Assembly: GCF_003233725.1 (NCBI RefSeq)
Contig: NZ_QKQV01000010.1
Location: 43,758 to 107,757, forward strand
Direction: 5' to 3'
DNA: 64,000 nucleotides
Origin: Mesonia sp. K7
GTDB taxonomy: Bacteria; Bacteroidota; Bacteroidia; Flavobacteriales; Flavobacteriaceae
Shown here: positions 1-7,644 of the stretch, piece by piece
Position numbering within the stretch: the stretch's first letter is position 1
Layout of the letters: the number at the start of each line of letters is the position of its first letter
Made by a program: the position numbers and the translations under genes
The notes under the pieces: model-generated
The model's input: the letters and a program-made list of their open reading frames with translations, nothing else
Database searches by the model: none
What the model was told of the DNA's origin: nothing

Positions 1-182
1 TTTATTCTATTATAGCTTTTTACCTGATCAAAAACTGGAGCTTTAAAAACAGTAGCCTTATCAACGATTTTTTTATAATCTTGATATTCTACCAAGCTCT
101 CCAAAAAGTAAGTTTCTTCTTGTGTGAGCGGCTCATGGTTTAGCCATTTGATAATGATTTCTTCTTTTTTCATAACCTTCAT
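1..182 (-). CDS. FecR-family anti-sigma factor, N-terminal part (cut by window edge)
   Basis: About 60 N-terminal residues are visible and the frame is open to the left edge. The pattern (KKEEIIIKWLNHEPLTQEE, then FLESLVEYQDYKKIVDKA) is typical of the cytoplasmic N-terminal domain of FecR-type anti-sigma factors, which bind an ECF sigma factor. Two in-frame ATGs exist, at 182 and 173. The promoter-like element ends only a few bases before 182, so the mRNA would be leaderless or start at 173. It follows the ECF sigma gene on the same strand, 38 bases after its stop. The periplasmic FecR domain lies outside the window, so the family call rests on the N-terminus and the context. Confidence 0.75.
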   Translation of the reverse strand, partial: MKVMKKEEIIIKWLNHEPLTQEETYFLESLVEYQDYKKIVDKATVFKAPVFDQVKSYNRI

Positions 183-185
183 TCT

Positions 186-222
186 GCCTATATAACAACT
201 AAGTGGTAAAAACTCCTACCTT
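186..222 (-). promoter_or_regulatory. ECF-type promoter copy A, upstream of the FecR gene
   Basis: Read on the minus strand: GGTAGGAGTT at 220-211, then AGTTGTTATATAGG at 200-187. It matches copies B (780-816) and C (60169-60205) at both boxes with exactly 20 bases from the first G of one box to the A of the next. It overlaps the stop of the sigma gene and sits directly before the FecR start, so FecR probably has its own sigma-dependent promoter. Confidence 0.6.
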
Positions 223-736
223 AAATTTCTTTTATATGTTCTCTTAATTTTTCTAACGCACTGTATATACGTTTTTCTACTGCTTTTTGGGAGATACCCA
301 AAAGGTCTGCAATCTCTTTGTGTTTTTTGCCTTCAGTCTTATTCATCAAAAAAGCTACTCGTTGAGCTTCGCTAAGTTTTGCAATTGCTTTTTCGTATTT
401 TTTCAGGTATTCTTTCTCTTCTAAAACAAATTGTGGGTCTTGTATGTTGTCTTGGTTACCGACTCTATTGTGATGTTTGAGAACTACTTTTTTATGTTTC
501 GCTTCATTAAGCATGAGATTGTTGGCCGTCGTAAACAAGAAACTTTTGGCTTTATCTGGGGTCACTTTTTTGCAATTTTGCCAAAGCTTTACAAAAGCTT
601 CCTGCATTTTGTCTTCGGGTTGTAGGCTTTCTCCAAACTTATAAAACAAAAAGTCGTGTATATCTTTCGCATACTTGTTGTATATCGAGGAGAAGATATG
701 TTCTTCACAGACATTTTTAAATAGTTTTTTAGCCAT
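221..736 (-). CDS. RNA polymerase ECF sigma factor (FecI-like)
   Basis: A 171-residue sigma-70-family ECF factor. Region 2 is visible around residues 12-75 (IYNKYAKDIHDFLFYKFG, then AFVKLWQN). Region 4 occupies the C-terminal 60 residues with the helix-turn-helix HKEIADLLGISQKAVEKRI. I chose the ATG at 736 (MAKKLFKNV) over the in-frame ATG at 820, because the extra 28 residues do not resemble sigma region 2 and would run through the divergent promoter. A FecR-type anti-sigma gene follows, the usual pair for cell-surface signalling in Bacteroidota. These pairs normally control TonB receptors or SusCD loci. Here the shared promoter motif points to an sRNA and a secreted adhesin instead (inference). 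Confidence 0.92.
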   Translation of the reverse strand: MAKKLFKNVCEEHIFSSIYNKYAKDIHDFLFYKFGESLQPEDKMQEAFVKLWQNCKKVTPDKAKSFLFTTANNLMLNEAKHKKVVLKHHNRVGNQDNIQDPQFVLEEKEYLKKYEKAIAKLSEAQRVAFLMNKTEGKKHKEIADLLGISQKAVEKRIYSALEKLREHIKEI

Positions 737-776
737 AAATAAATTTTCGTTAAAAATATAAAGAAGAAAATTCAAA

Positions 777-784
777 TCAAAGGT
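777..784 (-). promoter_or_regulatory. Candidate -7 element (TACCTTTG) for the ECF sigma gene
   Basis: It matches the Bacteroidota consensus TAnnTTTG on the minus strand, 41 bases before the chosen sigma start. I see no clear -33 TTTG. It overlaps the upstream box of divergent ECF promoter copy B, so occupancy of one could exclude the other. Confidence 0.35.
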
Positions 785-816
785 AGGAGTTTTTTGGTTT
801 GAGTTGTTATATAGGT
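780..816 (+). promoter_or_regulatory. ECF-type promoter copy B, reading toward an orphan terminator
   Basis: GGTAGGAGTT begins at 782 and AGTTGTTATATAGG at 802, with the same 20-base phase as copies A and C. It points rightward, away from the sigma gene. The only thing downstream before ffh is an intrinsic terminator at 897-926, so it most likely drives a short RNA. Confidence 0.6.
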
Positions 817-819
817 ACA

Positions 820-926
820 AAAACCATGTGAAAAAGGGGTGTTTATGCTATAAACATCTTATCGAAAGCAAAGTTTTTGTTGTTTGGTTAAGAGAGCCAC
901 TCTATTATTTTAGAGTGGTTTTTTTT
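820..926 (+). ncRNA. Candidate ECF-dependent small RNA, about 105 nt
   Basis: A promoter matching the ECF motif (780-816) is followed about 80 bases later by a strong intrinsic terminator, with no credible reading frame between. ATG 825 is followed at once by TGA, and the longer frame from 804 runs through the terminator. A perfect 7-bp hairpin (TGTTTAT, loop GCT, ATAAACA) lies at 840-856. All genes to the left are on the minus strand, so this terminator has no other obvious transcript to end. The transcription start at about 820 is inferred from the -10 position. Divergence from the sigma gene suggests a regulatory RNA within that sigma factor's regulon. Confidence 0.5.
897..926 (+). terminator. 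Intrinsic terminator of the candidate sRNA
   Basis: A perfect 8-bp stem CCACTCTA/TAGAGTGG with a 6-nt loop is followed by eight T on the plus strand. The minus strand lacks a T-run, so it works rightward only. Confidence 0.85.
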
Positions 927-973
927 ATTTCAAAACTTGATAAAACCTCTTTTTTACTTCTGCGGCAAATTTG

Positions 974-981
974 TATCTTTG
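974..981 (+). promoter_or_regulatory. -7 element TATCTTTG for ffh
   Basis: Exact match to TAnnTTTG, 24 bases before the ffh start codon. Confidence 0.65.
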
Positions 982-1005
982 AACTCTTAAAAATGTAGGA
1001 AATTT

Positions 1006-2334
1006 ATGTTTGATAATTTAAGTGATAAGTTAGATAAAGCCTTACACGTTCTCAAAGGGCATGGGCAAATTACTGAAGTAAACGTTGCAGAAACGCTTAA
1101 AGAAGTAAGAAGAGCCTTGGTAGATGCCGATGTAAACTATAAAATCGCTAAAGATTTTACCAGTACCGTAAAAGAAAAAGCTTTGGGTCAAGACGTTCTT
1201 ACGACGTTAAAACCAGGCCAATTGATGGTAAAACTGGTAAAAGATGAGTTGACAGAGTTAATGGGTGGCGATGCTGCAGGAGTCAACCTTTCGGGGAATC
1301 CGAGTGTGATTTTGATGTCTGGTTTACAAGGTAGTGGTAAAACAACATTTTCCGGAAAACTAGCCAATTACCTCAAAAATAAGAAAAGTAAAAAACCACT
1401 TTTAGTAGCTTGTGATGTTTACCGTCCTGCGGCGATCGATCAGTTGCATGTGGTTGGTGAACAAATAAATGTTGAGGTTTATTCGAATCGAGAGATTAAT
1501 GACCCTGTAAAAATTTCGCAGGATGCTATCGCTTACGCGAAACAAAATGGACACAATGTGGTGATTATCGATACCGCTGGTCGTTTAGCAGTTGATGAAG
1601 CGATGATGACCGAAATCTCCAACATTCATAAAGCGATACAACCACAAGAAACTTTATTTGTTGTCGATTCGATGACAGGGCAAGATGCGGTAAATACGGC
1701 AAAAGCCTTTAATGACGTTTTAAATTTCGATGGTGTTATTCTTACCAAATTAGACGGTGATACCAGAGGTGGAGCTGCGATTTCGATTAAATCGGTGGTG
1801 AACAAGCCTATTAAGTTTATTGGTACAGGAGAGAAGATGGAAGCGATTGATGTTTTCTATCCTGCTCGTATGGCCGACCGTATTTTGGGAATGGGAGACG
1901 TAGTTTCTTTAGTAGAAAGAGCTCAAGAGCAATACGACGAAGATGAAGCGAGAAAACTGCAGAAGAAAATTGCAAAAAACCAATTTGGTTTCGACGATTT
2001 TCTAAAGCAAATCCAGCAAGTGAAGAAGATGGGGAATATGAAAGACTTGATGGGGATGATTCCCGGAGCCGGTAAAATGGTGAAAAATCTAGATATCGAT
2101 GACGATGCATTTAAGCATATCGAAGCGATTATTCACTCGATGACCCCAGAAGAGAGAAGTACACCTTCTATCATCAACGGAAGTAGAAAGAAAAGAATTG
2201 GAAAAGGTTCTGGTACTTCGGTAACGCAAGTCAATCAGTTGTTAAAACAGTTTGACCAAATGAGCAAAATGATGAAAATGATGCAAGGTGGTGGCGGAAA
2301 ACGTATGATGCAAATGATGAAAGGAATGCGATAA
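1006..2334 (+). CDS. ffh: Signal recognition particle protein Ffh
   Basis: A 442-residue SRP54-type GTPase that, with 4.5S RNA, delivers nascent membrane proteins to FtsY at the inner membrane. The N domain covers about residues 1-90. The G domain has the P-loop GLQGSGKTT at 106-114, then DTAGR and TKLDGDTRGG. The methionine-rich M domain fills the last 110 residues and ends in a Met/Lys/Gly tail, as expected for binding signal sequences and RNA. Length is normal for the family. A housekeeping -7 element lies 24 bases upstream. folD follows after about 100 bases that contain a palindrome but no terminator, so read-through into folD is likely. Confidence 0.98.
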   Translation: MFDNLSDKLDKALHVLKGHGQITEVNVAETLKEVRRALVDADVNYKIAKDFTSTVKEKALGQDVLTTLKPGQLMVKLVKDELTELMGGDAAGVNLSGNPSVILMSGLQGSGKTTFSGKLANYLKNKKSKKPLLVACDVYRPAAIDQLHVVGEQINVEVYSNREINDPVKISQDAIAYAKQNGHNVVIIDTAGRLAVDEAMMTEISNIHKAIQPQETLFVVDSMTGQDAVNTAKAFNDVLNFDGVILTKLDGDTRGGAAISIKSVVNKPIKFIGTGEKMEAIDVFYPARMADRILGMGDVVSLVERAQEQYDEDEARKLQKKIAKNQFGFDDFLKQIQQVKKMGNMKDLMGMIPGAGKMVKNLDIDDDAFKHIEAIIHSMTPEERSTPSIINGSRKKRIGKGSGTSVTQVNQLLKQFDQMSKMMKMMQGGGGKRMMQMMKGMR

Positions 2335-2409
2335 TCAAAATGAAACAATATCATTCTTTATCAGAATTTTGGTAAGAATTTCATAATACTTAATAATCAT
2401 AATTATAAG

Positions 2410-2430
2410 ATTCCGCATCAAGTGCGGAAT
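2410..2430. repeat. Short intergenic palindrome, REP-like
   Basis: An 8-bp perfect inverted repeat, ATTCCGCA/TGCGGAAT, with loop TCAAG, between ffh and folD. It has no T-run. Read on the minus strand its ends (TCATTCCG...GGAATCTTA) resemble those of the palindromes at 33697 and 47239. Confidence 0.6.
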
Positions 2431-2440
2431 GATAAATCAG

Positions 2441-3334
2441 ATGGCACAGATTCTAGACGGAAAAAAGGTAAGCAACGACATTAAAAACGAAATCACCGCT
2501 GAAGTTGCAAAAATGAAAGAAAACGGTGAAAAGGTTCCGCATTTAGCGGCAATTATTGTTGGAAATGACGGTGCGAGTATGACCTATGTCAACAGCAAGG
2601 TAAAAGCCTGTGAGCGCGTAGGCTTTGAGTCTACTTTGGTACGAATGTCTAGCACCACCAGCGAAGTAGAATTACTAGACAAAATTGAAGAACTCAACCA
2701 AGACGATACCATCGATGGTTTTATTGTGCAATTGCCTTTGCCAAAACAAATCAATACCCAAAAGGTTTTGATGGCGGTAGATCCAGATAAAGATGTAGAT
2801 GGTTTTCACCCGACCAATTTTGGGAAAATGTCTTTAGATATGAGTTCGTTTATTCCTGCGACACCGTTTGGGATTTTAGAATTGTTAGAGCGTTATGATA
2901 TTCCGACACAAGGAAAACATACCGTGGTTATAGGAAGAAGCCATATTGTAGGAAGGCCCATGAGTATTTTGATGGGAAGAAGTGGTTTCCCTGGAAACTC
3001 TACCGTAACGCTTACGCACAAATACACTAAAAATATTACGCAAATCACTTCGCAAGCCGATATCATTATCATAGCGGTAGGAATACCAGATTTCTTAAAA
3101 GTAGAAATGATTAAAGACGATGCGGTCATAATAGATGTCGGCATCACACGAGTTCCTGACGAAAGTAACGAAAGAGGTTACGTGATTAAAGGAGATGTCG
3201 ATTTTGAAAATGTTCAAAAAAGAGCTTCGCATATTACGCCAGTTCCTGGAGGTGTTGGTCCCATGACCATTGCGATGTTGCTCAAAAATACGCTGCTTGC
3301 TAGAGAAAGACACCGTTTAGAGGGAAGAAGGTAA
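2441..3334 (+). CDS. folD: Bifunctional methylenetetrahydrofolate dehydrogenase/cyclohydrolase
   Basis: FolD oxidises 5,10-methylene-THF to 10-formyl-THF in the cytosol, supplying one-carbon units for purines and formyl-Met. The family landmarks are present: YVNSKVKACERVGF with the catalytic Tyr and Lys near the N-terminus, QLPLPKQIN, the GRSHIVGRPM motif of the NADP site, and the C-terminal TPVPGGVGPMT. I chose the start MAQILDGKKVS at 2441, which gives 297 residues, the usual length. An ATG 12 bases earlier would add only MINQ. It ends just before a bidirectional terminator. Confidence 0.97.
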   Translation: MAQILDGKKVSNDIKNEITAEVAKMKENGEKVPHLAAIIVGNDGASMTYVNSKVKACERVGFESTLVRMSSTTSEVELLDKIEELNQDDTIDGFIVQLPLPKQINTQKVLMAVDPDKDVDGFHPTNFGKMSLDMSSFIPATPFGILELLERYDIPTQGKHTVVIGRSHIVGRPMSILMGRSGFPGNSTVTLTHKYTKNITQITSQADIIIIAVGIPDFLKVEMIKDDAVIIDVGITRVPDESNERGYVIKGDVDFENVQKRASHITPVPGGVGPMTIAMLLKNTLLARERHRLEGRR

Positions 3335-3344
3335 AAATAAAAAA

Positions 3345-3368
3345 GCAACTCAGTTGAGTTGCTTTTTT
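3345..3368. terminator. Bidirectional terminator between folD and the convergent lipoprotein gene
   Basis: Stem GCAACTC/GAGTTGC with loop AGTT is flanked by an A-run on the left and a T-run on the right. It can therefore end transcripts from both sides. Confidence 0.85.
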
Positions 3369-3369
3369 A

Positions 3370-4053
3370 TTAGTGTTTTTCTGGCGGTGGAGGTGGCGGA
3401 ATTGGAACAGGTTCAAAGTAATCTATAAAAGATAAATGACCTACAAATTCTTCGTTCAATTCTAACAATTCTTTGCTTGATAATTCTGAAATATGTTTTT
3501 TATAAATTTTCAAAGATTGTTCATCTGCATACTCGTATATTCCTTCTAAAATTTCATAAAACCTTTGTTTAATTTGAACTGAGTCTAATCCATTTTTCCA
3601 AGTAATTAAATAGACTAATGACTTTCGGTCTTTCCCATTAATTAATTCTTTTGTTTCTCTAACTATTTCATTTTTAATGTCGTTGCTTATTTTTTTTGAA
3701 AAAATAATGACACTATCATTTTCAATAATATTGATGTGTATTACACCAGTATCTATATCGTAATCTTTTTGGCAATTTTTTAAAACAAATATGGGTAATT
3801 TAAATTCAGTATTTTTTAAATGGAACTTTCCGGTTAAAGTTGGGCTTTTACATAAATCTACTTTTATCTTTTCTTCAATGTCATTTACAAATAATAATGA
3901 ATCAGATAAAGAAAAGTCTAATTCTGCTACTAGGTTGTCTTTATGAATATGGGAATTAAAGTATTTAGCAATTTTTTCAGCTTTATGGTCTTGTTTTTCA
4001 CAACTGTAGAGTGAAAATATGATAAGAAGCGTTAGGTTAAATATAGATTTCAA
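3370..4053 (-). CDS. Hypothetical lipoprotein
   Basis: A 227-residue protein of unknown function. The N-terminus is a lipoprotein signal (MKSIFNLTLLIIFSLYSC) with Cys at 18 as the likely lipidation site. The body is rich in Lys, Asp and Glu with no motif I recognise. The C-terminus is a proline tail (PVPIPPPPPPEKH). It is probably an envelope protein facing the periplasm or cell surface. It lies 14 bases downstream of the DUF1232 gene on the same strand and may be transcribed with it. Composition is somewhat more AT-rich than the neighbours. Confidence 0.75.
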   Translation of the reverse strand: MKSIFNLTLLIIFSLYSCEKQDHKAEKIAKYFNSHIHKDNLVAELDFSLSDSLLFVNDIEEKIKVDLCKSPTLTGKFHLKNTEFKLPIFVLKNCQKDYDIDTGVIHINIIENDSVIIFSKKISNDIKNEIVRETKELINGKDRKSLVYLITWKNGLDSVQIKQRFYEILEGIYEYADEQSLKIYKKHISELSSKELLELNEEFVGHLSFIDYFEPVPIPPPPPPEKH

Positions 4054-4067
4054 TATATAATATTTTC

Positions 4068-4466
4068 TTACTCACCATCCAACTTCCAGTCAAGGTAGTT
4101 ATGGATATCGGTTTCGATAAACTTAAGGGCAAAACCTAATACCGTCACATCATCGATATAACCTAAAACAGGAATAAAATCGGGAACAATATCGAGTGGG
4201 TTTAAAATGTATAAAAGTGAAAAAACCACAGCGCCAATCGTAAACCAAGGCACTTTCTTATAAAAACCATTTTTATAGTCACGCAACATCGAAATCATCA
4301 CTTTTACAATTTCAACATATTTGTCTAATACACTAGAACTGCTTATTTTTTCTTCAATCACATCAGCTTCTTGTACGGTTGTGTCAAGGTCTGTCGATTT
4401 CACTTGTTGTGATTTTTCTTTGACAAAATCTTCGGTAATATGCTTTAGTTTTTCGAGGAAATTCAT
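4068..4466 (-). CDS. DUF1232 (YkvA-like) membrane protein
   Basis: A 132-residue protein. The C-terminal half carries the DUF1232 signature: a hydrophobic segment followed by LLYILNPLDIVPDFIPVLGY and IDDVTVLGFALK. The N-terminal 60 residues are charged and probably helical and cytoplasmic. The biochemical role of the family is not established. It sits between an AI-2E-type permease and a lipoprotein gene, all minus strand with short gaps (10 and 14 bases), consistent with one transcript. Confidence 0.88.
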   Translation of the reverse strand: MNFLEKLKHITEDFVKEKSQQVKSTDLDTTVQEADVIEEKISSSSVLDKYVEIVKVMISMLRDYKNGFYKKVPWFTIGAVVFSLLYILNPLDIVPDFIPVLGYIDDVTVLGFALKFIETDIHNYLDWKLDGE

Positions 4467-4476
4467 ATTTAAAATT

Positions 4477-5505
4477 TTATTCTAAGTTAGGATTTATCGT
4501 GGAGTCTCCGTACTCTTTTTTGTAAATTTTAATAATTAATAAAAACAACGAAATCAATAAAGGTCCAAAAATGAGGCCTATAAAACCAAATAATGGTACA
4601 CCAACTACAACTCCAATTAAAGTGATTAACGGATGCACGTTAGATAACCTTTTAAGCACATACAATCTTACAAGGTTGTCGGTAGACCCCACAACGATCA
4701 TTCCGTAAAGCAAGACGGCAATCGCATTAAAGTTTTCTCCTTGAGCCATCAGTAAAATAGTGACAGGAATAAAACCAATAGCTGTTCCTATAAAAGGAAT
4801 CATCGACCCAATGGTAGTAATGACAAACCAGAAAAACGGATTTTCTACACCAAAAATAAGGTAACCAATCAAAGCAATAACTCCTTGGAAAAAGGCAACC
4901 AAAGGTATACCGATAGCGTTAGAGCGAACCATGTCGGTACTTTCTTTACCTATAATATGAATGTTTTCATCGCTAAGTGGTATATAATGATAAAGCTTTA
5001 CTCTTAAAGAGTCTTGATGAATAAGCATATAATAAAGTAGAAAGTACATAATACCAACCGCGATGATGGCATTAAAAGTTCCTCCAGCTAAATTTTGGAG
5101 GTTTTCGGATATCCATACTCCAATTTCGCTTGTGTTTATTTGAGAACTGATATCGTAATTAAAATAATGCTCCCATTCGTCTATTTGAGACTTTAGCGCA
5201 GTCACTACTGCTTCAGAATTTTTTGCGGCTTTACTTATTTTGTTTGTAAGCATTAGAATAATTCCTGAAATAGGTGCTAAAATTGCTATAAACGAAAAGA
5301 CCATGAGTAAAGCTGCCGCTAAGGATTTGTTCCATTTTCGGGCAACGAGTTTTTTCATCCAACCTTTAAGTAAAACATACAAAGTAATGGCACCTAAAAT
5401 GCCCGACAAAAAAGGTAATAATTCTGTAAAAATAAGAAACCCAATGAGCAATATGAGCAATAATACAAAGAGTTGTCTAACTAAAGGAGCCGAAAGATGT
5501 TTCAT
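4477..5505 (-). CDS. AI-2E family transporter (UPF0118 permease)
   Basis: A 342-residue polytopic inner-membrane protein. Paired hydrophobic segments fill the first 80 residues, a soluble stretch covers about 85-145, and five to six further membrane segments follow. The family signature GSMIPFIGTAIGFIPV and the C-terminal IGLIFGPLLISLF are present. Family members export various small molecules or act in Na+/H+ exchange. The substrate cannot be read from sequence, so the AI-2 name is only a family label. The gene starts 2 bases after the stop of the VOC gene, so the two are surely co-transcribed. Confidence 0.9.
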   Translation of the reverse strand: MKHLSAPLVRQLFVLLLILLIGFLIFTELLPFLSGILGAITLYVLLKGWMKKLVARKWNKSLAAALLMVFSFIAILAPISGIILMLTNKISKAAKNSEAVVTALKSQIDEWEHYFNYDISSQINTSEIGVWISENLQNLAGGTFNAIIAVGIMYFLLYYMLIHQDSLRVKLYHYIPLSDENIHIIGKESTDMVRSNAIGIPLVAFFQGVIALIGYLIFGVENPFFWFVITTIGSMIPFIGTAIGFIPVTILLMAQGENFNAIAVLLYGMIVVGSTDNLVRLYVLKRLSNVHPLITLIGVVVGVPLFGFIGLIFGPLLISLFLLIIKIYKKEYGDSTINPNLE

Positions 5506-5507
5506 AC

Positions 5508-5927
5508 TTATTTGCTAAAAAGATTTCGGATGTCCTTAAAAGCTTTGAACTCTAGCGCATTACCACAACAATCATAAAAAAACATGGTGGCTTGCTCGCC
5601 AACTTCTCCTTTAAATCTGATGTAAGGTTCAATCTCAAAAGTAATGCCCTTGCTTTTTAGCTTTTCAGCGAAAGCGTAAAACTCATCCCAATCTAAAACT
5701 ACCCCAAAATGCGGAATCGGTACTTCTTTAAGGTCGACCACATTAGTTGGTTTGGTAATTTGGTGCTGATGCGATTGGTGAATCACCAATTGATGCCCAA
5801 AAAAATTATAATCTATCCAGTGTTCACTAGACCTGCCTTCTTCAAGTTCTAGCGTGTTGGTATAAAAGTTTCTAGCACTTTTTAGATCCTTCACGGGAAT
5901 AGCCAGATGAAAAGGTTGTATTTTCAT
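5508..5927 (-). CDS. VOC-family (glyoxalase/dioxygenase-fold) protein
   Basis: A 139-residue protein with the vicinal-oxygen-chelate fold: FHLAIPVKDLKSARNFYTNT at the N-terminus, then GHQLVIHQS, and FYDCCGNALEFKAF near the end. The positions of His (residue 7), His in the middle and Glu in LEFKAF fit metal ligands. Close relatives are usually annotated only as glyoxalase-like, and the reaction is unknown. It is the first gene of the unit running into the permease at 5505. Confidence 0.85.
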   Translation of the reverse strand: MKIQPFHLAIPVKDLKSARNFYTNTLELEEGRSSEHWIDYNFFGHQLVIHQSHQHQITKPTNVVDLKEVPIPHFGVVLDWDEFYAFAEKLKSKGITFEIEPYIRFKGEVGEQATMFFYDCCGNALEFKAFKDIRNLFSK

Positions 5928-5991
5928 AAACGTAAGTTTTACTTGAATTATAAAGTTACTAACTTAAGTGATGAAAATACTTAAAAAAATG

Positions 5992-6783
5992 TTAGTTTTT
6001 ACGTCGGTTTTTTCCTGAAAATTTTCTGGTGGGTTTTTTAGAAGCTTTTGCTTGTGGTTCGTTTGTTTTGTTGGAACCTTTGAGTAATTCTTTCATGGTG
6101 CTCAATTCACTGGCAGTAAGATCGCGGTATTTTCCAACAGGTAAATCCAACTGAATATTTAGTACCCTAATGCGTTTGAGCTTGACGACTTCATAGCCTA
6201 AGGCTTCACACATCCGTCTAATTTGTCTATTGAGGCCTTGTGTGAGCACAATTCTAAAGTCGTAATCGGTTACTTTTTCTACTTCACATTTTTTGGTAAT
6301 GGTGTCGAGAATTTTTATTCCGTTTGCCATACGATTTACAAAATCATCAGTCACCGGTCGGTTTACTTTTACCAAATATTCTTTACCGTGATTGTTACGC
6401 GAGCGTAATATTTTGTTGACAATATCACCGTCATTTGTCAAGAGAATTAAGCCTTCACTCGCTTTGTCTAATCTTCCGATAGGGAAAATACGTGTAGGAT
6501 AATTGATGTAATCGATAATGTTGTCTTTTTCGACTTTGGTGTCGGTTGTGCAAACAATACCGACAGGTTTGTTAAAGGCAATGTAAACGGGTTTTTCTTT
6601 GGCTTCGATGAGTTTTCCGTCTACATGAACTTCATCGTTTGGGAAAATTTTAGTGCCCATTTCGGGGATTTTCCCGTTGATGGTCACTCGTTTTTGCTCG
6701 ATAAGTTCGTCGGCTTTTCTACGGGAACAGAAACCAGCTTCGCTGAGGTATTTGTTAATTCTTATGCCTTTGTTTTCTTCCAA
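5992..6783 (-). CDS. rluF: 23S rRNA pseudouridine synthase, RluF type
   Basis: A 263-residue RsuA-family pseudouridine synthase. An S4 RNA-binding domain (INKYLSEAGFCSRRKADELI) covers residues 8-60. The catalytic motif GRLDKASEG has Asp at 106. The stretch NNHGKEYLVKV, KKCEVEKV and QGLNRQIRRMCEALGYEVVKL matches RluF, which modifies U2604 of 23S rRNA in E. coli, better than RluB or RluE. The C-terminal 30 residues are a Lys/Arg/Ser tail, common in Bacteroidota homologues. The alpha/beta hydrolase gene lies 4 bases upstream on the same strand. Confidence 0.92.
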   Translation of the reverse strand: MEENKGIRINKYLSEAGFCSRRKADELIEQKRVTINGKIPEMGTKIFPNDEVHVDGKLIEAKEKPVYIAFNKPVGIVCTTDTKVEKDNIIDYINYPTRIFPIGRLDKASEGLILLTNDGDIVNKILRSRNNHGKEYLVKVNRPVTDDFVNRMANGIKILDTITKKCEVEKVTDYDFRIVLTQGLNRQIRRMCEALGYEVVKLKRIRVLNIQLDLPVGKYRDLTASELSTMKELLKGSNKTNEPQAKASKKPTRKFSGKNRRKN

Positions 6784-6787
6784 AACT

Positions 6788-7624
6788 TTAGTTTTCTATA
6801 AATTGGATAATCTTCTCGTTAATCGCATCGTTGTATAGTGAATGTCCTGCACCTTCGGTAAGCATAAGCTCAGCGTTTTTCCAGTTTTTGTGGATGAGTT
6901 CTGCGTTGTTTACAGTTACAATTTTGTCTAGCTTATCATGAATAATGAGTCCTTTTTCTTTGATATTCTTTACAAAAATAGCTGACGAAAATTCGTGAAA
7001 ATTATATCCAAATCTTTCTTTGAAATAGTTTTCTAAAGCTTTCATCAATCTTGGTTTTAAACCTAGAAGATGTTGGTAATCGTTCATAATTTCTGTTAAC
7101 TCAGAAGGAGCTCCCAGCGAAACAATTTTGATATCTTTTATGGGTTGTTTGGCTTGCTGATATAAAACCGTCATTCCGCCAACGCTGTGGCCAATCATGA
7201 CTTCGGGATGATATTTTTCGATAAGTTTTTCCAAAACTGAAGCGTACTCGGGCACGACAAACTTTAAACCTGAAGAATTTCCGTGTGCAGGAGCATCTAA
7301 AGCGATGATGTTATAATTCTTTGCTTGTAGTTTTTCGATGAGCGATTTCCAGCGATGTGCATTGCTTTCCCAACCGTGAACCAATAAAACGGTTTTTTTA
7401 TTACCTTTCCAATGATAGGTTTGTATTTCTGAGTTGTTTACGGTAATTTTTTCGCGTAAAGCAGAATCTAAAAAGACTTGTTGTTCTGGAGTGATTTTGC
7501 CATTTCTGGGTGAACAAAACAAGTAAAAAGCTCTTTTGACAGCATTTTTAGGCCGAAAAGAAAAAAGAGAATTGAGATGAAAACCAACTAGTTTTGGGGT
7601 AATCTTCTTGATCGTTTTTTTCAT
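6788..7624 (-). CDS. Alpha/beta hydrolase
   Basis: A 278-residue alpha/beta-hydrolase-fold enzyme. The oxyanion loop is LLVHGWESNAHRW, the nucleophile elbow GHSVGG carries the catalytic Ser, and a C-terminal GAGHSLYN supplies the His. An acid candidate is the Asp in IIHDKLDKIV. The N-terminus is basic with no convincing signal peptide, so it is probably cytoplasmic or peripheral. The substrate is unknown; esterase or lipase-like activity is the family norm. It starts a minus-strand pair with rluF. Confidence 0.88.
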   Translation of the reverse strand: MKKTIKKITPKLVGFHLNSLFSFRPKNAVKRAFYLFCSPRNGKITPEQQVFLDSALREKITVNNSEIQTYHWKGNKKTVLLVHGWESNAHRWKSLIEKLQAKNYNIIALDAPAHGNSSGLKFVVPEYASVLEKLIEKYHPEVMIGHSVGGMTVLYQQAKQPIKDIKIVSLGAPSELTEIMNDYQHLLGLKPRLMKALENYFKERFGYNFHEFSSAIFVKNIKEKGLIIHDKLDKIVTVNNAELIHKNWKNAELMLTEGAGHSLYNDAINEKIIQFIEN

Positions 7625-7644
7625 ACCCCAAAACTAAGGTATTG

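Noticed and set aside
804..998. 64-residue plus-strand frame downstream of ECF promoter copy B
   Set aside because: It begins inside the -10 region and reads through the terminator stem and T-run. The protein has no recognisable pattern. A non-coding RNA explains the region better.
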